64,000 nt of DNA from an uncultured Actinomycetes bacterium (lineage in GTDB: Bacteria; Actinomycetota; Thermoleophilia; Solirubrobacterales; 70-9): contig CAMLQY010000001.1 of assembly GCA_946482365.1 (NCBI GenBank), forward strand, positions 124,001 to 188,000, in the 5' to 3' direction. The translations under genes were made by a program, and so were the position numbers. This document shows positions 29,759 to 38,359 of this stretch, in pieces. How positions within the stretch are numbered: position 1 is the first letter of the stretch; each line of letters begins with the position of its first letter. Below the pieces are notes generated by a model. The model searched no databases. It was not told the DNA's origin and worked only from the letters and a program-made list of their open reading frames with translations.

Positions 29759-31984
29759 TTGGGCGACCTCTTCGCCGTGGTCGAGGAGTTCGACTTCGTG
29801 CCGGACAGAGACGGCGGCACCGGGAACGGCAGCGCTGAGAGGGGGGAGGCGGCCCCGGAAGTCGACCGCGAGCTGATCACCCGCGCCTTCGACTTCGCCT
29901 GCGATCGTCACGCAGACCAGCTGCGGCGGTCGGGCGACGAGTTCATCACCCACCCCGTGGGCGTCGCCCAGATCTGCGCCGGGATGCGGCTCGACACCCA
30001 GACGCTCTGCGCCGCGCTCCTGCACGACACGGTCGAGGACACCAGTGCCAGCCTGGAGGAGATCAGGGCGGAGTTCGGCGCCGAGATAGCGCAGCTCGTC
30101 GACGGCGTCACCAAGCTGACCGGGATCACCTTCGAGAGCCGCGACGAGCGCCAGGCGGAGAACTACCGGAAGATGATGGTGGCGATGGCCACCGACGTCA
30201 GGGTGATCCTGATCAAGCTGGCCGACCGTCTCCACAACATGCGTACGCTGGGTGCGCTGCCCAAGCAGAAGCAGCTGGCCAAGGCTCGCGAGACGCTGGA
30301 GATCTACGCCCCGCTGGCCCACCGGCTGGGGATCCACGCGATCAAGTGGGAGCTGGAGGACCTCGCCTTCGCCACCCTGCACCCGCGCAAGTACGCCGAG
30401 ATCAAGCAGCTCGTCGCCCAGCAGCGCGACGAGCGCGAGAGCTATGTCGAGGAAGCCGGCAGCTTCCTCGCCGGCGAGCTGCGCCAGGTCGGGATCGAGG
30501 CGGAGATCTCCGGCCGGGCCAAGCACTTCTACTCGATCTACACGAAGATGACCAAGAAGGGGCGCGAGTTCAACGAGATCTTCGACCTCACCGCGATGCG
30601 GGTGATCGTCGGCTCGGTCAAGGACTGCTACGGCGCGATCGGCGTCATCCACTCGCTCTGGAAGCCCCTGCCTGGCCGCTTCAAGGACTGGGTCGCGATG
30701 CCGAAGGCGAACATGTACCAGGCGCTGCACACGACGGTGATCGGTCCCGAGGGCAAGCCACTGGAGATCCAGATCCGCACCGAGGAGATGCACAAGCTCG
30801 CCGAGTACGGGATCGCCGCCCACGTCGCCTACAAGGAGGGCGAGGTCGAGGACCCGCAGCGGGAGAAGATGACCTGGCTGCGGCAGCTGGTCGAGTCCGA
30901 GGGGGACCAGGACCCGGCCGAGTTCCTCGAGTCGCTCAAGGTCGACCTCTTCGAGGAAGAGGTGTTCGTCTTCACCCCGAAGGGCGAGGTGAAGAGCCTC
31001 TCGGCCGGCTCGACCCCGCTCGACTTCGCCTACGCGGTCCACACCGACGTCGGCCACGCCTGCGTCGGCGCCAAGGTCAACGGCGCGATCGTGCCCCTGC
31101 ACTACCAGCTGCGCTCGGGCGACATCGTCGAGGTGCTGACCGCGAAGCAGAAGCGCGGTCCCTCCCGCGACTGGCTGAAGCTGGTGCGGACCAGCCGCGC
31201 ACGCAACAAGATCCGTGCCTTCTTCAAGGAGGAGAGCCGCGAGGACGCCGAGCGCAAGGGGCGGGAAGGCCTCGAGGAAGCGCTGCGCACGCGTGGCTTG
31301 CCGATGCAGAAAGTGGCCGCCTCGCCGCTGCTGGTCGACGTGATCCGCGAGATGGGCTTCCGCAAGGCGACCGAGTTCTACATCGCCCTCGGCCAGGGCA
31401 AGGTCTCGACCAAGGCGGTCGCCAACAAGCTGATGCAGCGGCTGAAAGCTGGGGAGGCGGTCGAGGAGACCGACCCGCTCGGGCTCGCCGGCCACCGGGA
31501 GGAACAGGCGCGGCGCACCAAGGATGCCGCCAACTTCGGGATCAAGGTCAAGGGCGCGTCGGGCAACGTCGCGGTGCGGCTTGCCAAGTGCTGCCGGCCG
31601 GTCCCCGGCGACGAGATCGCCGGCTACGTCTCGCTCGGCCGCGGGATCACCATCCACCGCAAGGACTGCAAGAACATGAAGGCGCTGAAGCGCGCGCCCG
31701 AACGCTTCGTCGACGTCGGCTGGGACGGCGACAACGAGTCCTCCTATCGGGTCGAGCTGCAGATCGACGCATACGACCGCACTCGCCTGCTCGAGGACCT
31801 CTCGCGCACCTTCGCGGAGGCGGGGATCAACATCCTGGGGGCGAGCTGCATGACCAGGGACCCGATGGTGAAAAACCGCTTCGTGGTCGAGGTGGGCGAC
31901 ACCGAGCAGCTGAAGCAGTGCATCGCCCGCCTGCGGAACGTCGAGTCGGTCTTCGACGCCTACCGGATTACGCCGGCGGCTTGA
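29759..31984 (+). CDS. rel: Bifunctional (p)ppGpp synthetase/hydrolase (Rel/SpoT)
   Basis: 741 residues, TTG start. Makes and breaks the stringent-response alarmone. Seen: HD hydrolase domain with RHADQLRRSGDEFITHP, catalytic HD in LLHDTVEDT (about 88-95) and LIKLADRLHNM, so hydrolysis should be active. The synthetase domain has FYSIYTKMTKKG and the RFKD (307-310) form of the RxKD motif that marks bifunctional enzymes. Then come TGS (VFVFTPKGEVKSLSAGSTPL), helical, CC/zinc-finger (AKCCRPVPGDEIAGYVSLGRG) and C-terminal ACT domains. It follows recJ by 14 nt. Confidence 0.97.
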   Translation: MGDLFAVVEEFDFVPDRDGGTGNGSAERGEAAPEVDRELITRAFDFACDRHADQLRRSGDEFITHPVGVAQICAGMRLDTQTLCAALLHDTVEDTSASLEEIRAEFGAEIAQLVDGVTKLTGITFESRDERQAENYRKMMVAMATDVRVILIKLADRLHNMRTLGALPKQKQLAKARETLEIYAPLAHRLGIHAIKWELEDLAFATLHPRKYAEIKQLVAQQRDERESYVEEAGSFLAGELRQVGIEAEISGRAKHFYSIYTKMTKKGREFNEIFDLTAMRVIVGSVKDCYGAIGVIHSLWKPLPGRFKDWVAMPKANMYQALHTTVIGPEGKPLEIQIRTEEMHKLAEYGIAAHVAYKEGEVEDPQREKMTWLRQLVESEGDQDPAEFLESLKVDLFEEEVFVFTPKGEVKSLSAGSTPLDFAYAVHTDVGHACVGAKVNGAIVPLHYQLRSGDIVEVLTAKQKRGPSRDWLKLVRTSRARNKIRAFFKEESREDAERKGREGLEEALRTRGLPMQKVAASPLLVDVIREMGFRKATEFYIALGQGKVSTKAVANKLMQRLKAGEAVEETDPLGLAGHREEQARRTKDAANFGIKVKGASGNVAVRLAKCCRPVPGDEIAGYVSLGRGITIHRKDCKNMKALKRAPERFVDVGWDGDNESSYRVELQIDAYDRTRLLEDLSRTFAEAGINILGASCMTRDPMVKNRFVVEVGDTEQLKQCIARLRNVESVFDAYRITPAA

Positions 31985-32007
31985 GCGCTGTTTTCCTGCT
32001 GACCGTT

Positions 32008-32013
32008 TAGGGT
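32008..32013 (+). promoter_or_regulatory. -10 box of the Vps62-like gene (leaderless arrangement)
   Basis: TAGGGT begins 12 nt before the GTG at 32020; no Shine-Dalgarno. Confidence 0.4.
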
Positions 32014-32019
32014 CACGGC

Positions 32020-33108
32020 GTGCGAAAGTCGATCCTGGCGGCGCTTGCGGTCCTTTCCCTCGTTGCGATCGGCTGCGGTGAGGGCTCATCCACCGGCGAA
32101 GAGGACGTCCCGGTCCCCGTTTCGGAGCGAGTCGACCCGCTTGCCCAGCGCTACGCGCCAGTCGTCTGGATCCACCCCAAGGAGAGGTTCGGGCCGACCG
32201 CGGTCGACCGCTTTCTCACCCGCTCCGAGCTGACCTGGCGCACGGCCCCGCGTCTCAGCCGCGACCCCGATCTCGCCGCTCGCGGCGCCCTGGCGCCCGC
32301 CCGGCTTGGATCCGGCTGCGCGGAGCAGGGGGGCGGCTGCTATCTCCACGCGGGCTTCGCGGCGAGCGAGCTCACCCGTCCCCACCACGAGGATCCCTCC
32401 AGGCCTCCAGGCCTGGGCACCGGGGACGGCTTCTACCTCGACCCCGACGACTCGGTGCGCAGGGGCGAAACGCAGGACCCCGTTCGGGCGCCGGTCTACT
32501 ACGAGATTCGCAAGGGCGCGGCGACGCGGATCGATTTCTGGCTCTTCTTCGGCTACAGCCGGCCGAACGAGACGATCGCCGGGGTCAACGTGGCGGCTCC
32601 CTTCAGCCACGAGGGCGACTGGGAGAACATCGAGGTGGTCCTGGGCGCCCGCGGCAGGCCCCGCGCGGTCCGCTACTTCGGACACGGCCATCCCAGGAGC
32701 TTCCCCTGGGCCGAGATCTGCAAGGAGGTCGAGGGCGGCGAAGAAGCCTGCGGCACGGCCGAGATGGGCCGGCCGGTCGTCTACAGCGCCCTGTTCAGCC
32801 ACGCCTCCTACGCGACCCCGGCGCAGGAGCGCTCGCAGGAGACCAAGGTCTGTGCCAAGGGCCGCCTCGGGTTCCTCTGCTCGCACGACTTCCGCGGCAA
32901 GGGCCTGCGCTGGGACCCGCTCGCCCCCGGCGGCGCCTTGCGCGACGCCCGCCTGCAGCCGTGGTACGGCTTCGGCGGGGCCTGGGGCAGCGCCGGCCTG
33001 ACCGCGGACACCACCGGCCCGCTGGGGCCCTCGCCCTACAAGCTGCCGGGCGAAGCCGAACCGGGCGAACTCGAATCGGTTGCCCCGGAGCAGCCACCCG
33101 CTCCGTAG
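32020..33108 (+). CDS. Secreted lipoprotein, Vps62/DUF946-like
   Basis: 362 residues from GTG. Seen: signal peptide KSILAALAVLSLVAIGCGEG with a lipobox-like AIGC, then a Vps62-like fold: QRYAPVVWIHPKERFGP near the N-terminus, IDFWLFFGYSRPNE in the middle, HEGDWENIEVVLGARGRP, and YSALFSHASYATP. Proteins with this fold occur in plants, fungi (Vps62) and bacteria; HEGDWE is the strongest signature. No enzyme activity is established. It has eight or so Cys after the signal peptide that may pair outside the cell. The tail is Pro/Glu-rich. Confidence 0.75.
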   Translation: MRKSILAALAVLSLVAIGCGEGSSTGEEDVPVPVSERVDPLAQRYAPVVWIHPKERFGPTAVDRFLTRSELTWRTAPRLSRDPDLAARGALAPARLGSGCAEQGGGCYLHAGFAASELTRPHHEDPSRPPGLGTGDGFYLDPDDSVRRGETQDPVRAPVYYEIRKGAATRIDFWLFFGYSRPNETIAGVNVAAPFSHEGDWENIEVVLGARGRPRAVRYFGHGHPRSFPWAEICKEVEGGEEACGTAEMGRPVVYSALFSHASYATPAQERSQETKVCAKGRLGFLCSHDFRGKGLRWDPLAPGGALRDARLQPWYGFGGAWGSAGLTADTTGPLGPSPYKLPGEAEPGELESVAPEQPPAP

Positions 33109-33113
33109 CGGCG

Positions 33114-34082
33114 TCAGGAGACGACCGTGAGCGCGCCGGGGTCGACCTTGAGCGTCAGCTCGGTCTTCTCGCCGATGTAGTCGCCGTCCACCTGGATCGG
33201 GAAGGGCCGCAGGACCCCGTCCCTGGTCTCGGAGATCGAGCCCACGGTCGCCTCGGCGATGCCGGGGAAGTGTTCGATCTGGCGGTGCTTGGCGGCCGGG
33301 CCGCGCTCGCCGAAGAGGCGGGCGATCAGGGTCGGCATGTCGCGCACGGCGGCGCGCTTGAGGACGCCGAGAGCAAGCGTCCCGTCGTCGATCGCCACCC
33401 CCTCGCAGACACGCACCGGGCTGCTGGCGAAGAAGGTGAAGGGGTCGGAGTTCTGGGCCAGGGCGGTGACGCCCTCGGCCTCCCCGCCATCGCCGGTCAG
33501 CACCCGCATCCGCACCGGGTTGATCAGGTAGGAGCGGTAGAAAGCGGAGACCGTCGCCCAGGTGTAGTAGTAGGGCCCGGCCCGGGACTTCAGCTTCGGG
33601 TGGGCGTCGACGCGCTTGACCACAGTGGCGTCGATGCCGACTCCGCAGGAGAAGACGAAGTGGCGGCCGTCGGCCATGCCGAGGTCGATCTTCCGCGGCT
33701 GCCACTCGTCGACCATCGCCAGCAGGTGCTCGGTTGCGTCGACCACGTCGTTGGGGATGCCCAGGGTGCGGCAGACGACGTTGGTGGAGCCCCCCGGCAG
33801 CACCGAGACCGGCACGTCGGTCCCCGCCAGCCCGTTCGCGACCTCGTTCAGGGTCCCGTCGCCGCCGAAGGCGACGACGATGTCGTAGCCGTGGTCCCGA
33901 ACCTCGCGCCCGATCTCGGTCGCGTGGTTCTGCGCCTCCGTGTCGACCGTCTCCACCTCATAGCGCCCCTGCAGCGCGTAGACCACGAGGTTCTTCAGCC
34001 GGTCCGAGACCGTCGTCGCGTAGGGGTTGACGATCAGCAGCATCTGCTTCTTGGCGGAGCGGGACCTACCGGGTCGCCTCAT
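33114..34082 (-). CDS. Diacylglycerol-kinase-family lipid kinase
   Basis: 322 residues (or 309 from the inner ATG at 34043, MLLIVNPYA). Seen: nucleotide-binding GGDGTLNEVANGLAG (about 73-87) and PGGSTNVVCRTLGI, the DAGK catalytic-domain signatures, and IDDGTLALGVL in the second domain. Bacterial YegS/DgkB-type kinases phosphorylate diacylglycerol or related lipids in membrane lipid turnover. The start overlaps the stop of the MBL-fold gene by 17 nt, and these are the last two of a minus-strand operon with the phosphohexomutase and HIT genes. Confidence 0.92.
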   Translation of the reverse strand: MRRPGRSRSAKKQMLLIVNPYATTVSDRLKNLVVYALQGRYEVETVDTEAQNHATEIGREVRDHGYDIVVAFGGDGTLNEVANGLAGTDVPVSVLPGGSTNVVCRTLGIPNDVVDATEHLLAMVDEWQPRKIDLGMADGRHFVFSCGVGIDATVVKRVDAHPKLKSRAGPYYYTWATVSAFYRSYLINPVRMRVLTGDGGEAEGVTALAQNSDPFTFFASSPVRVCEGVAIDDGTLALGVLKRAAVRDMPTLIARLFGERGPAAKHRQIEHFPGIAEATVGSISETRDGVLRPFPIQVDGDYIGEKTELTLKVDPGALTVVS

Positions 34083-35070
34083 ACCGGATCACCTCCCCGT
34101 CGTCGGCTTCGCGTACACGCCCTTCGTTGACCAGCAGGTCGGCGTGGCCGATCACCTCGGAGAGGGTGAGGAAGGCCTGGGTGACGGCAACGTTGCCCCA
34201 GATAGCCTGGGCCAGCTCGTAGCCGCTGCGCGTCTGCTCGGCGATCAGCTCGTGGATCTTCTCCTTGCGGCGCTCGTGCCCGGCGATACGGCTGTCGATC
34301 AAGGCGACGTGGTCGACGATCGGCTCGCCGTGGCCGGAGAGGACGATCTCGGCCGGCATCTCGCGCGTCTCTCGCATCGACTCGATGTAGGTGACCAGGG
34401 CCTGGGGCCGCTCCTTGGACCCGTCGAGCGGAGGGGAGATCAGGGGGTTGGAGGAGATGTGGGCGATCAGGTGGTCGGCGGCGATCAGGATCCTGCGCTC
34501 CTCGTCCCAGAAGACGGTGTCGGAGGGGCTGTGGCCGGGGCGGTGGAATGCCTGCAGGGTGCGGTCGCGGAAGGGGAGGGGCTGGCCGTCCTCGAGCGGT
34601 TTGGTCACCTCGGCCCGCGAGCCCCAGCCGCGGAAGCTCCGCGAAACGCTCTGCAGCGCTCGCGCCACCTCCTCGGGGATGCCGTTTCGCAGCATCAGCT
34701 CGACCGCGAAGGCGTCTTCGCGCTCTGCGTCCTCGCTGAAGTTGGCGAGGCGGCCGGCGGCGATGCCGAGCGCCGCCACCGCGGCGCCGGAGCGATCGGC
34801 GACGATCTCGGCCAGCCCGAGGTGGTCGATGTGCTGGTGGGTGATGATCAGCAGCTCGAGGTCCTCGATCGAGCGATCGCGCTCGGCCAGCTGCGACTGC
34901 AGCTCGTCCAGCGCCTTGCCCGAGTTGGGCCCGGTGTCGACCAGGGTCAGCGGCTCGTCCTCGATCAGGTAGCAGTTGACCCGCCCGACCGCGAACGGGG
35001 TCGGTATGCGCAGGCAGTGGATGCCGGCTAGCGCCGCCTGCTCGAGGGCCTGCTCGGGGGTGAGCGTCAC
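34066..35070 (-). CDS. Metallo-beta-lactamase-fold hydrolase
   Basis: 334 residues from a GTG overlapping the phosphohexomutase stop (GTGA). Seen: zinc motif THQHIDHLG (HxHxDH), FHRPGHSPSDTVFW with the next ligand His, LIAADHLI with the bridging Asp, and SGHGEPI with the final His. After about residue 250 there is a helical C-terminal domain (RRKEKIHELIAEQTRSGYEL) as in the LACTB2-like group, which includes RNA and thioester hydrolases. The substrate is not determined. Confidence 0.9.
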   Translation of the reverse strand: MTLTPEQALEQAALAGIHCLRIPTPFAVGRVNCYLIEDEPLTLVDTGPNSGKALDELQSQLAERDRSIEDLELLIITHQHIDHLGLAEIVADRSGAAVAALGIAAGRLANFSEDAEREDAFAVELMLRNGIPEEVARALQSVSRSFRGWGSRAEVTKPLEDGQPLPFRDRTLQAFHRPGHSPSDTVFWDEERRILIAADHLIAHISSNPLISPPLDGSKERPQALVTYIESMRETREMPAEIVLSGHGEPIVDHVALIDSRIAGHERRKEKIHELIAEQTRSGYELAQAIWGNVAVTQAFLTLSEVIGHADLLVNEGRVREADDGEVIRYEATR

Positions 35071-36449
35071 GCGCGGATGAGCCCCAGGACCTCGTCGCGC
35101 CTGGCCTCCATGTCCTCTCGCGAGACCAGCGACTCGAGGTTGAGCCGCAACAGCGGCTCGGTGTTGGACGGGCGCACGTTGAAATGCCACTCGGGGTAGT
35201 CGACCGAGATCCCGTCGAGGGTCGTCTGCTCCCCGTCGGAGTAGCGCTCGGCGATCTCGGCCATCTTCGCCTCCTGGTCGGCGACCTCGGAGTTGATCTC
35301 GCCGGAGATGAAGTAGCGCGAGCGGAACTCTTCCATCAGCTCGGCGAGCGAGCGGCCCTCGACCGAGAGCAGCTCGAGTATCAGCAGCGCCGGGATCGTG
35401 CCCGAGTCGGCGTTCCAGAAGTCGCGAAAGTAGTAGTGGCCGGAGACCTCGCCGCCGAAGATCGCACCCGCCTCGCGCATCCGGGCCTTGAAGAAGGCGT
35501 GGCCGACGCGCGAGAGGCCGGAGCGCCCGCCCTCGGCGGCGACCAGGTCGGGCACCGCCCGGCTCGATCGCGGGTCGTAGAGGATCGTCGCCCCCGGGCT
35601 CTTCGCCAGCGCCGCCCGGGCGAGCAGGGCGCAGACGAAGTCGCCGTCGCAGAACTCGCCAGTGCCGTCGATGAAGAAGCAGCGGTCGGCGTCGCCGTCC
35701 CAGGCGATGCCGAGGTCGGCGCCGCTGCTGCGCACGCGCTCCATGATCAGCGCACGGTTCTCGGGCAGCAGCGGATTCGGCTCGTGGTCGGGGAACTCGC
35801 CGTCGGGCTGGAAGTACATCTCCTCCAGGTCGAGGCCGAGGCCGTGCAGGGTCGGCCCGACCATCGGCCCGGCCATGCCGTTGCCGCCGTCGACGACGAC
35901 CACCATCGGCTTAATTGACCGTGGTTCGATGAAGGAGAGCGCGTGGGAGCGGAACTCGTCCCAGACGTCGACCTCCTCCAGGGAGCCGCCGCCAGGGGCG
36001 TGGCCAAGCCCAGCTTCGATCTCCGCCTTGACGTCGCCGATCCCGGCGTCGCCGGAGAGGGGCAGGGCGCCCTCGCGGACGAGCTTGACGCCGGTGTAGG
36101 CCTTGGGGTTGTGCGAGGCGGTGACCATCGCGCCCCCGTCGAGCTCGCGCGAGCCGACCAGGTGGTAGAGCATCTCGGTCGCGACCATCCCGGCGTCGAG
36201 CACGGTGGCGCCCTCGAAGATCAGGCCGTCGCGCAGCTCGGCCGCCATCGCCGGCGCGGTGAGGCGCATGTCGCGGCCGAGGCCGATCCGCAGCTCCCCC
36301 GGCTGCTTGCCGCGCAGGCGCGCCAGCACGCGGGCGAAGGCGCGGCCGATCGCGTGCGCGGTCGTCTCGTCCATCTCCTCTCCATAGAGGCCCCTGATGT
36401 CGTAGGCCTTGAAGATCCCGGGAGGCGCCAGGGCGGGTTGCTCGCTCAA
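35067..36449 (-). CDS. manB: Phosphomannomutase/phosphoglucomutase
   Basis: 460 residues, TTG start overlapping the HIT gene stop (TTGA). Interconverts hexose 1- and 6-phosphates for cell-wall sugar nucleotides. Seen: FKAYDIRGLYGEEMDE at the start, phosphoserine loop VTASHNPKAYTG (Ser102), Mg-binding DGDADRC (241-247), sugar-specificity loop GEVSGHYYFRD and phosphate-binding RPSNTEPLLRLNLES. It resembles the ManB/AlgC group rather than PgmB. Supplies precursors for nucleotide-sugar enzymes such as those at 39.9-41.7 kb. Confidence 0.94.
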   Translation of the reverse strand: MSEQPALAPPGIFKAYDIRGLYGEEMDETTAHAIGRAFARVLARLRGKQPGELRIGLGRDMRLTAPAMAAELRDGLIFEGATVLDAGMVATEMLYHLVGSRELDGGAMVTASHNPKAYTGVKLVREGALPLSGDAGIGDVKAEIEAGLGHAPGGGSLEEVDVWDEFRSHALSFIEPRSIKPMVVVVDGGNGMAGPMVGPTLHGLGLDLEEMYFQPDGEFPDHEPNPLLPENRALIMERVRSSGADLGIAWDGDADRCFFIDGTGEFCDGDFVCALLARAALAKSPGATILYDPRSSRAVPDLVAAEGGRSGLSRVGHAFFKARMREAGAIFGGEVSGHYYFRDFWNADSGTIPALLILELLSVEGRSLAELMEEFRSRYFISGEINSEVADQEAKMAEIAERYSDGEQTTLDGISVDYPEWHFNVRPSNTEPLLRLNLESLVSREDMEARRDEVLGLIRA

Positions 36450-36934
36450 AAAGCCCCCTTCAGCGCCTCGTAGCTCTGCTCGAGCGTCTGCGGCATCACT
36501 TTGGTGTCGGCGATCACGGGCATGAAGTTGGTGTCGCCGCCCCAGCGGGGGACGACGTGCATGTGGATGTGGTGCTCGACCCCCGCGCCGGCGACGCGGC
36601 CCTGGTTGAAGCCGACGTTGTAGCCGTGCGGGTCGTAGACGTCTTCGAGCCGGCTCATCGCCCGCTGCGCCAGGGTCATCATCTCGGCGACGGTCTCCTC
36701 GGGCAGGTCCTGGATCCGGCCGATGTGGTCATAGGGGGCGACCATCAGGTGGCCGTTCGTGTACGGGAAGAGGTTGAGGATGACGAAGCAGCTCTCGCCC
36801 CGGTGGACGATCAGGCTCGCCTCGTCGTCGTCCGCCGCCGGCTTGGCGCAGAAGATGCAGTCCTCCTCGATGTCCTTCCCTGCGTCCTTCACGTAGGCGA
36901 GGCGCCAGGGCGCCCAGATTCGAAAGTTGGCCAC
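36446..36934 (-). CDS. HIT-family hydrolase/phosphorylase
   Basis: 162 residues from GTG 36934 (VANFRIWAPWRLAYVK, the usual start of this family); a longer frame from 36997 is not conserved. Seen: CIFC zinc pair at 26-29, NLFPYTNGHLMVAP and the histidine triad HHIHMHVVPR (121-130). Family members cleave dinucleoside polyphosphates such as Ap4A, like Mtb Rv2613c. TAGGAT ends 8 nt before the GTG and there is no clear ribosome site, so the transcript may be nearly leaderless. First gene of the operon through the lipid kinase. Confidence 0.93.
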   Translation of the reverse strand: MANFRIWAPWRLAYVKDAGKDIEEDCIFCAKPAADDDEASLIVHRGESCFVILNLFPYTNGHLMVAPYDHIGRIQDLPEETVAEMMTLAQRAMSRLEDVYDPHGYNVGFNQGRVAGAGVEHHIHMHVVPRWGGDTNFMPVIADTKVMPQTLEQSYEALKGAF

Positions 36935-37037
36935 AGGTTCGCATCCTACGAGGAACAAGTCGCACCTCCTCCGCTCCCGCGCGGGCGCGCTAATCACACC
37001 CGGAGATCTCGCGCCCGCGCTCCCGCGTCCGGGGGTG

Positions 37038-38045
37038 CTAAAGCCAACCGCGACGGCGGAAGTAGCCGACCATGCCCACCAGCATCGCGACCATCGCGCC
37101 GAGCAGGATCCAGAACGCGGTCGAGTCTCCCTCGCCTGGGACGTGGACGTTGGCGCCCCAGATGCTGGCGATCAAGGTCAGCGGCAGGACGATGACGCTG
37201 ATCGAGGTGAGCACGCGGAGGATGTCGTTGACCCGGTGGGAGATCACCGACTCGTTGGTCTCGGCCAGCGCCCCGACCACCTCCTTGTAGTTCTCCAGCA
37301 TGTCCCAGATCCGCTCGTGGGCGTCGACGATGTCGTCGAAGTAGATCTCCAGGTCGAGGTCGGTCGCGAGGTAGCGCTGCTTGACCTTCTCCAGGTCGCG
37401 CAGCACCGGCCGCTGCGGCCGGATCACCTTGCGGAAGTTGATGATCTCCTGCTTGACGTTGGAGATGTCGCGCACGACCTCCTCCGAGCGCCCCTCGAAG
37501 ATGTCGTCCTCGAGCGCGTCGAGCTTGTTGCCGATCTTGCGCAGCATCGGGAAGCAGTAGTCGAAGCTGTCGTCGACCAGCCGGTAGAGCAGGTAGCCCG
37601 AGCCGCGTGAGAAGAGCTGCTCGCGAAGCTCCTCCTTGGCCCGGCAGCGCTCGAAGAGGTACTCGACCGGCTGCAGCGGCTGGTTGGGGATCGTCACCAC
37701 GTAGCCGGGCCCGACGAAGAGGTCGAGCTCGCCGGTGCCCAGCCGCCCGGCGGCGGGGTCGAAGACGGGGAAGTGGAGGACGATGAAGAGGTAGTCGTCG
37801 TAGACGTCGATCTTCGGCCGCTGGTTGCGCGAGAGCACGTCCTCGAGGTCGAGGGCGTGGAAGTCGAAGTTCTCCTCCAGCCACTCGCGCTCCAGCGCGC
37901 CCGGGCGCTCGATGTTGACCCAGCGCAGGCCGGAAGCGTCGATCTGCTCGACGCGCGGTGCCTGCGGCTCAGCCTGCGCAGCGGGGTGAGCCGGCTCGCC
38001 GCGCCGCGGGACCCGCCGCAGCCTCGGCTTCGGAAGGTTCGGCAT
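37038..38045 (-). CDS. corA: CorA-family Mg2+/Co2+ transporter
   Basis: 335 residues. Seen: large N-terminal cytosolic domain with helix-rich ALEDDIFEGRSEEVVRDISNV, the long pore helix (YLATDLDLEIYFDDIVDAHER...LENYKEVVGALAETNESVIS), and two C-terminal membrane helices VLTSISVIVLPLTLIASI and AFWILLGAMVAMLVGMVGYF. The usual YGMN signature after the first helix reads WGANV, so it is a divergent CorA of the GxN type. A Pro/Arg-rich N-terminal extension (about 30 residues) is probably disordered. Confidence 0.9.
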   Translation of the reverse strand: MPNLPKPRLRRVPRRGEPAHPAAQAEPQAPRVEQIDASGLRWVNIERPGALEREWLEENFDFHALDLEDVLSRNQRPKIDVYDDYLFIVLHFPVFDPAAGRLGTGELDLFVGPGYVVTIPNQPLQPVEYLFERCRAKEELREQLFSRGSGYLLYRLVDDSFDYCFPMLRKIGNKLDALEDDIFEGRSEEVVRDISNVKQEIINFRKVIRPQRPVLRDLEKVKQRYLATDLDLEIYFDDIVDAHERIWDMLENYKEVVGALAETNESVISHRVNDILRVLTSISVIVLPLTLIASIWGANVHVPGEGDSTAFWILLGAMVAMLVGMVGYFRRRGWL

Positions 38046-38126
38046 CGGTCTGGCCTATCAGCTGGGCGGGCATGGACGCACTAGGTTAGACAGGCGGGAG
38101 AAAATGCGTGGGCGATCGCTATCAAC

Positions 38127-38144
38127 GGTTGCCGCGCGGCAACC
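38127..38144. promoter_or_regulatory. 18-bp perfect palindrome in the thrC promoter region
   Basis: GGTTGCCGCGCGGCAACC, overlapping the likely -35 element (TTGCCG at 38129-38134, 17 nt before TATCGT at 38152-38157). It could be an operator acting together with the downstream riboswitch. Confidence 0.4.
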
Positions 38145-38173
38145 ATTTCGATATCGTCGTCTTTACATAAGCG

Positions 38174-38290
38174 CCACATCAAGAGGGGTGGAGGGACTGG
38201 CCCGTAGAAGCCCCGGCAACCATCTCGAACCTTCGGGTTCGGGGCAGGTGCCAACTCCAGCAGGTCGTCGTAGAGGCCTGGAAGATGTGG
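38174..38290 (+). ncRNA. SAM-I (S-box) riboswitch aptamer
   Basis: Binds S-adenosylmethionine in the thrC leader. Seen: P1 strands CCACATC (38174-38180) and GATGTGG (38284-38290); the conserved core AAGAGGGGTGGAGGGACTGG (38181 onward), CCCGTAGAAGCCCCGGCAACC, a P3 hairpin CGAACCTTCGGGTTCG, GGTGCCAACTCCAGCAGG and GGAAGATG. These are in the order of the S-box consensus. Followed by an intrinsic terminator with an overlapping antiterminator, so SAM should switch transcription off. Confidence 0.95.
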
Positions 38291-38308
38291 GGGACGTCCG
38301 ATCGGACC

Positions 38309-38337
38309 TCTGCCCCACAAGGCGGAGGTTTTTTTCT
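38309..38337 (+). terminator. Riboswitch expression-platform terminator
   Basis: Stem CCTCTGCC/GGCGGAGG with loop CCACAA followed by seven T. The loop side CCCCACA can pair instead with TGTGGGG at 38285-38291 (3' strand of aptamer P1), an antiterminator that forms only when P1 is open, that is without SAM. Confidence 0.88.
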
Positions 38338-38359
38338 TGGCAACGGAAAGCGAGATCGG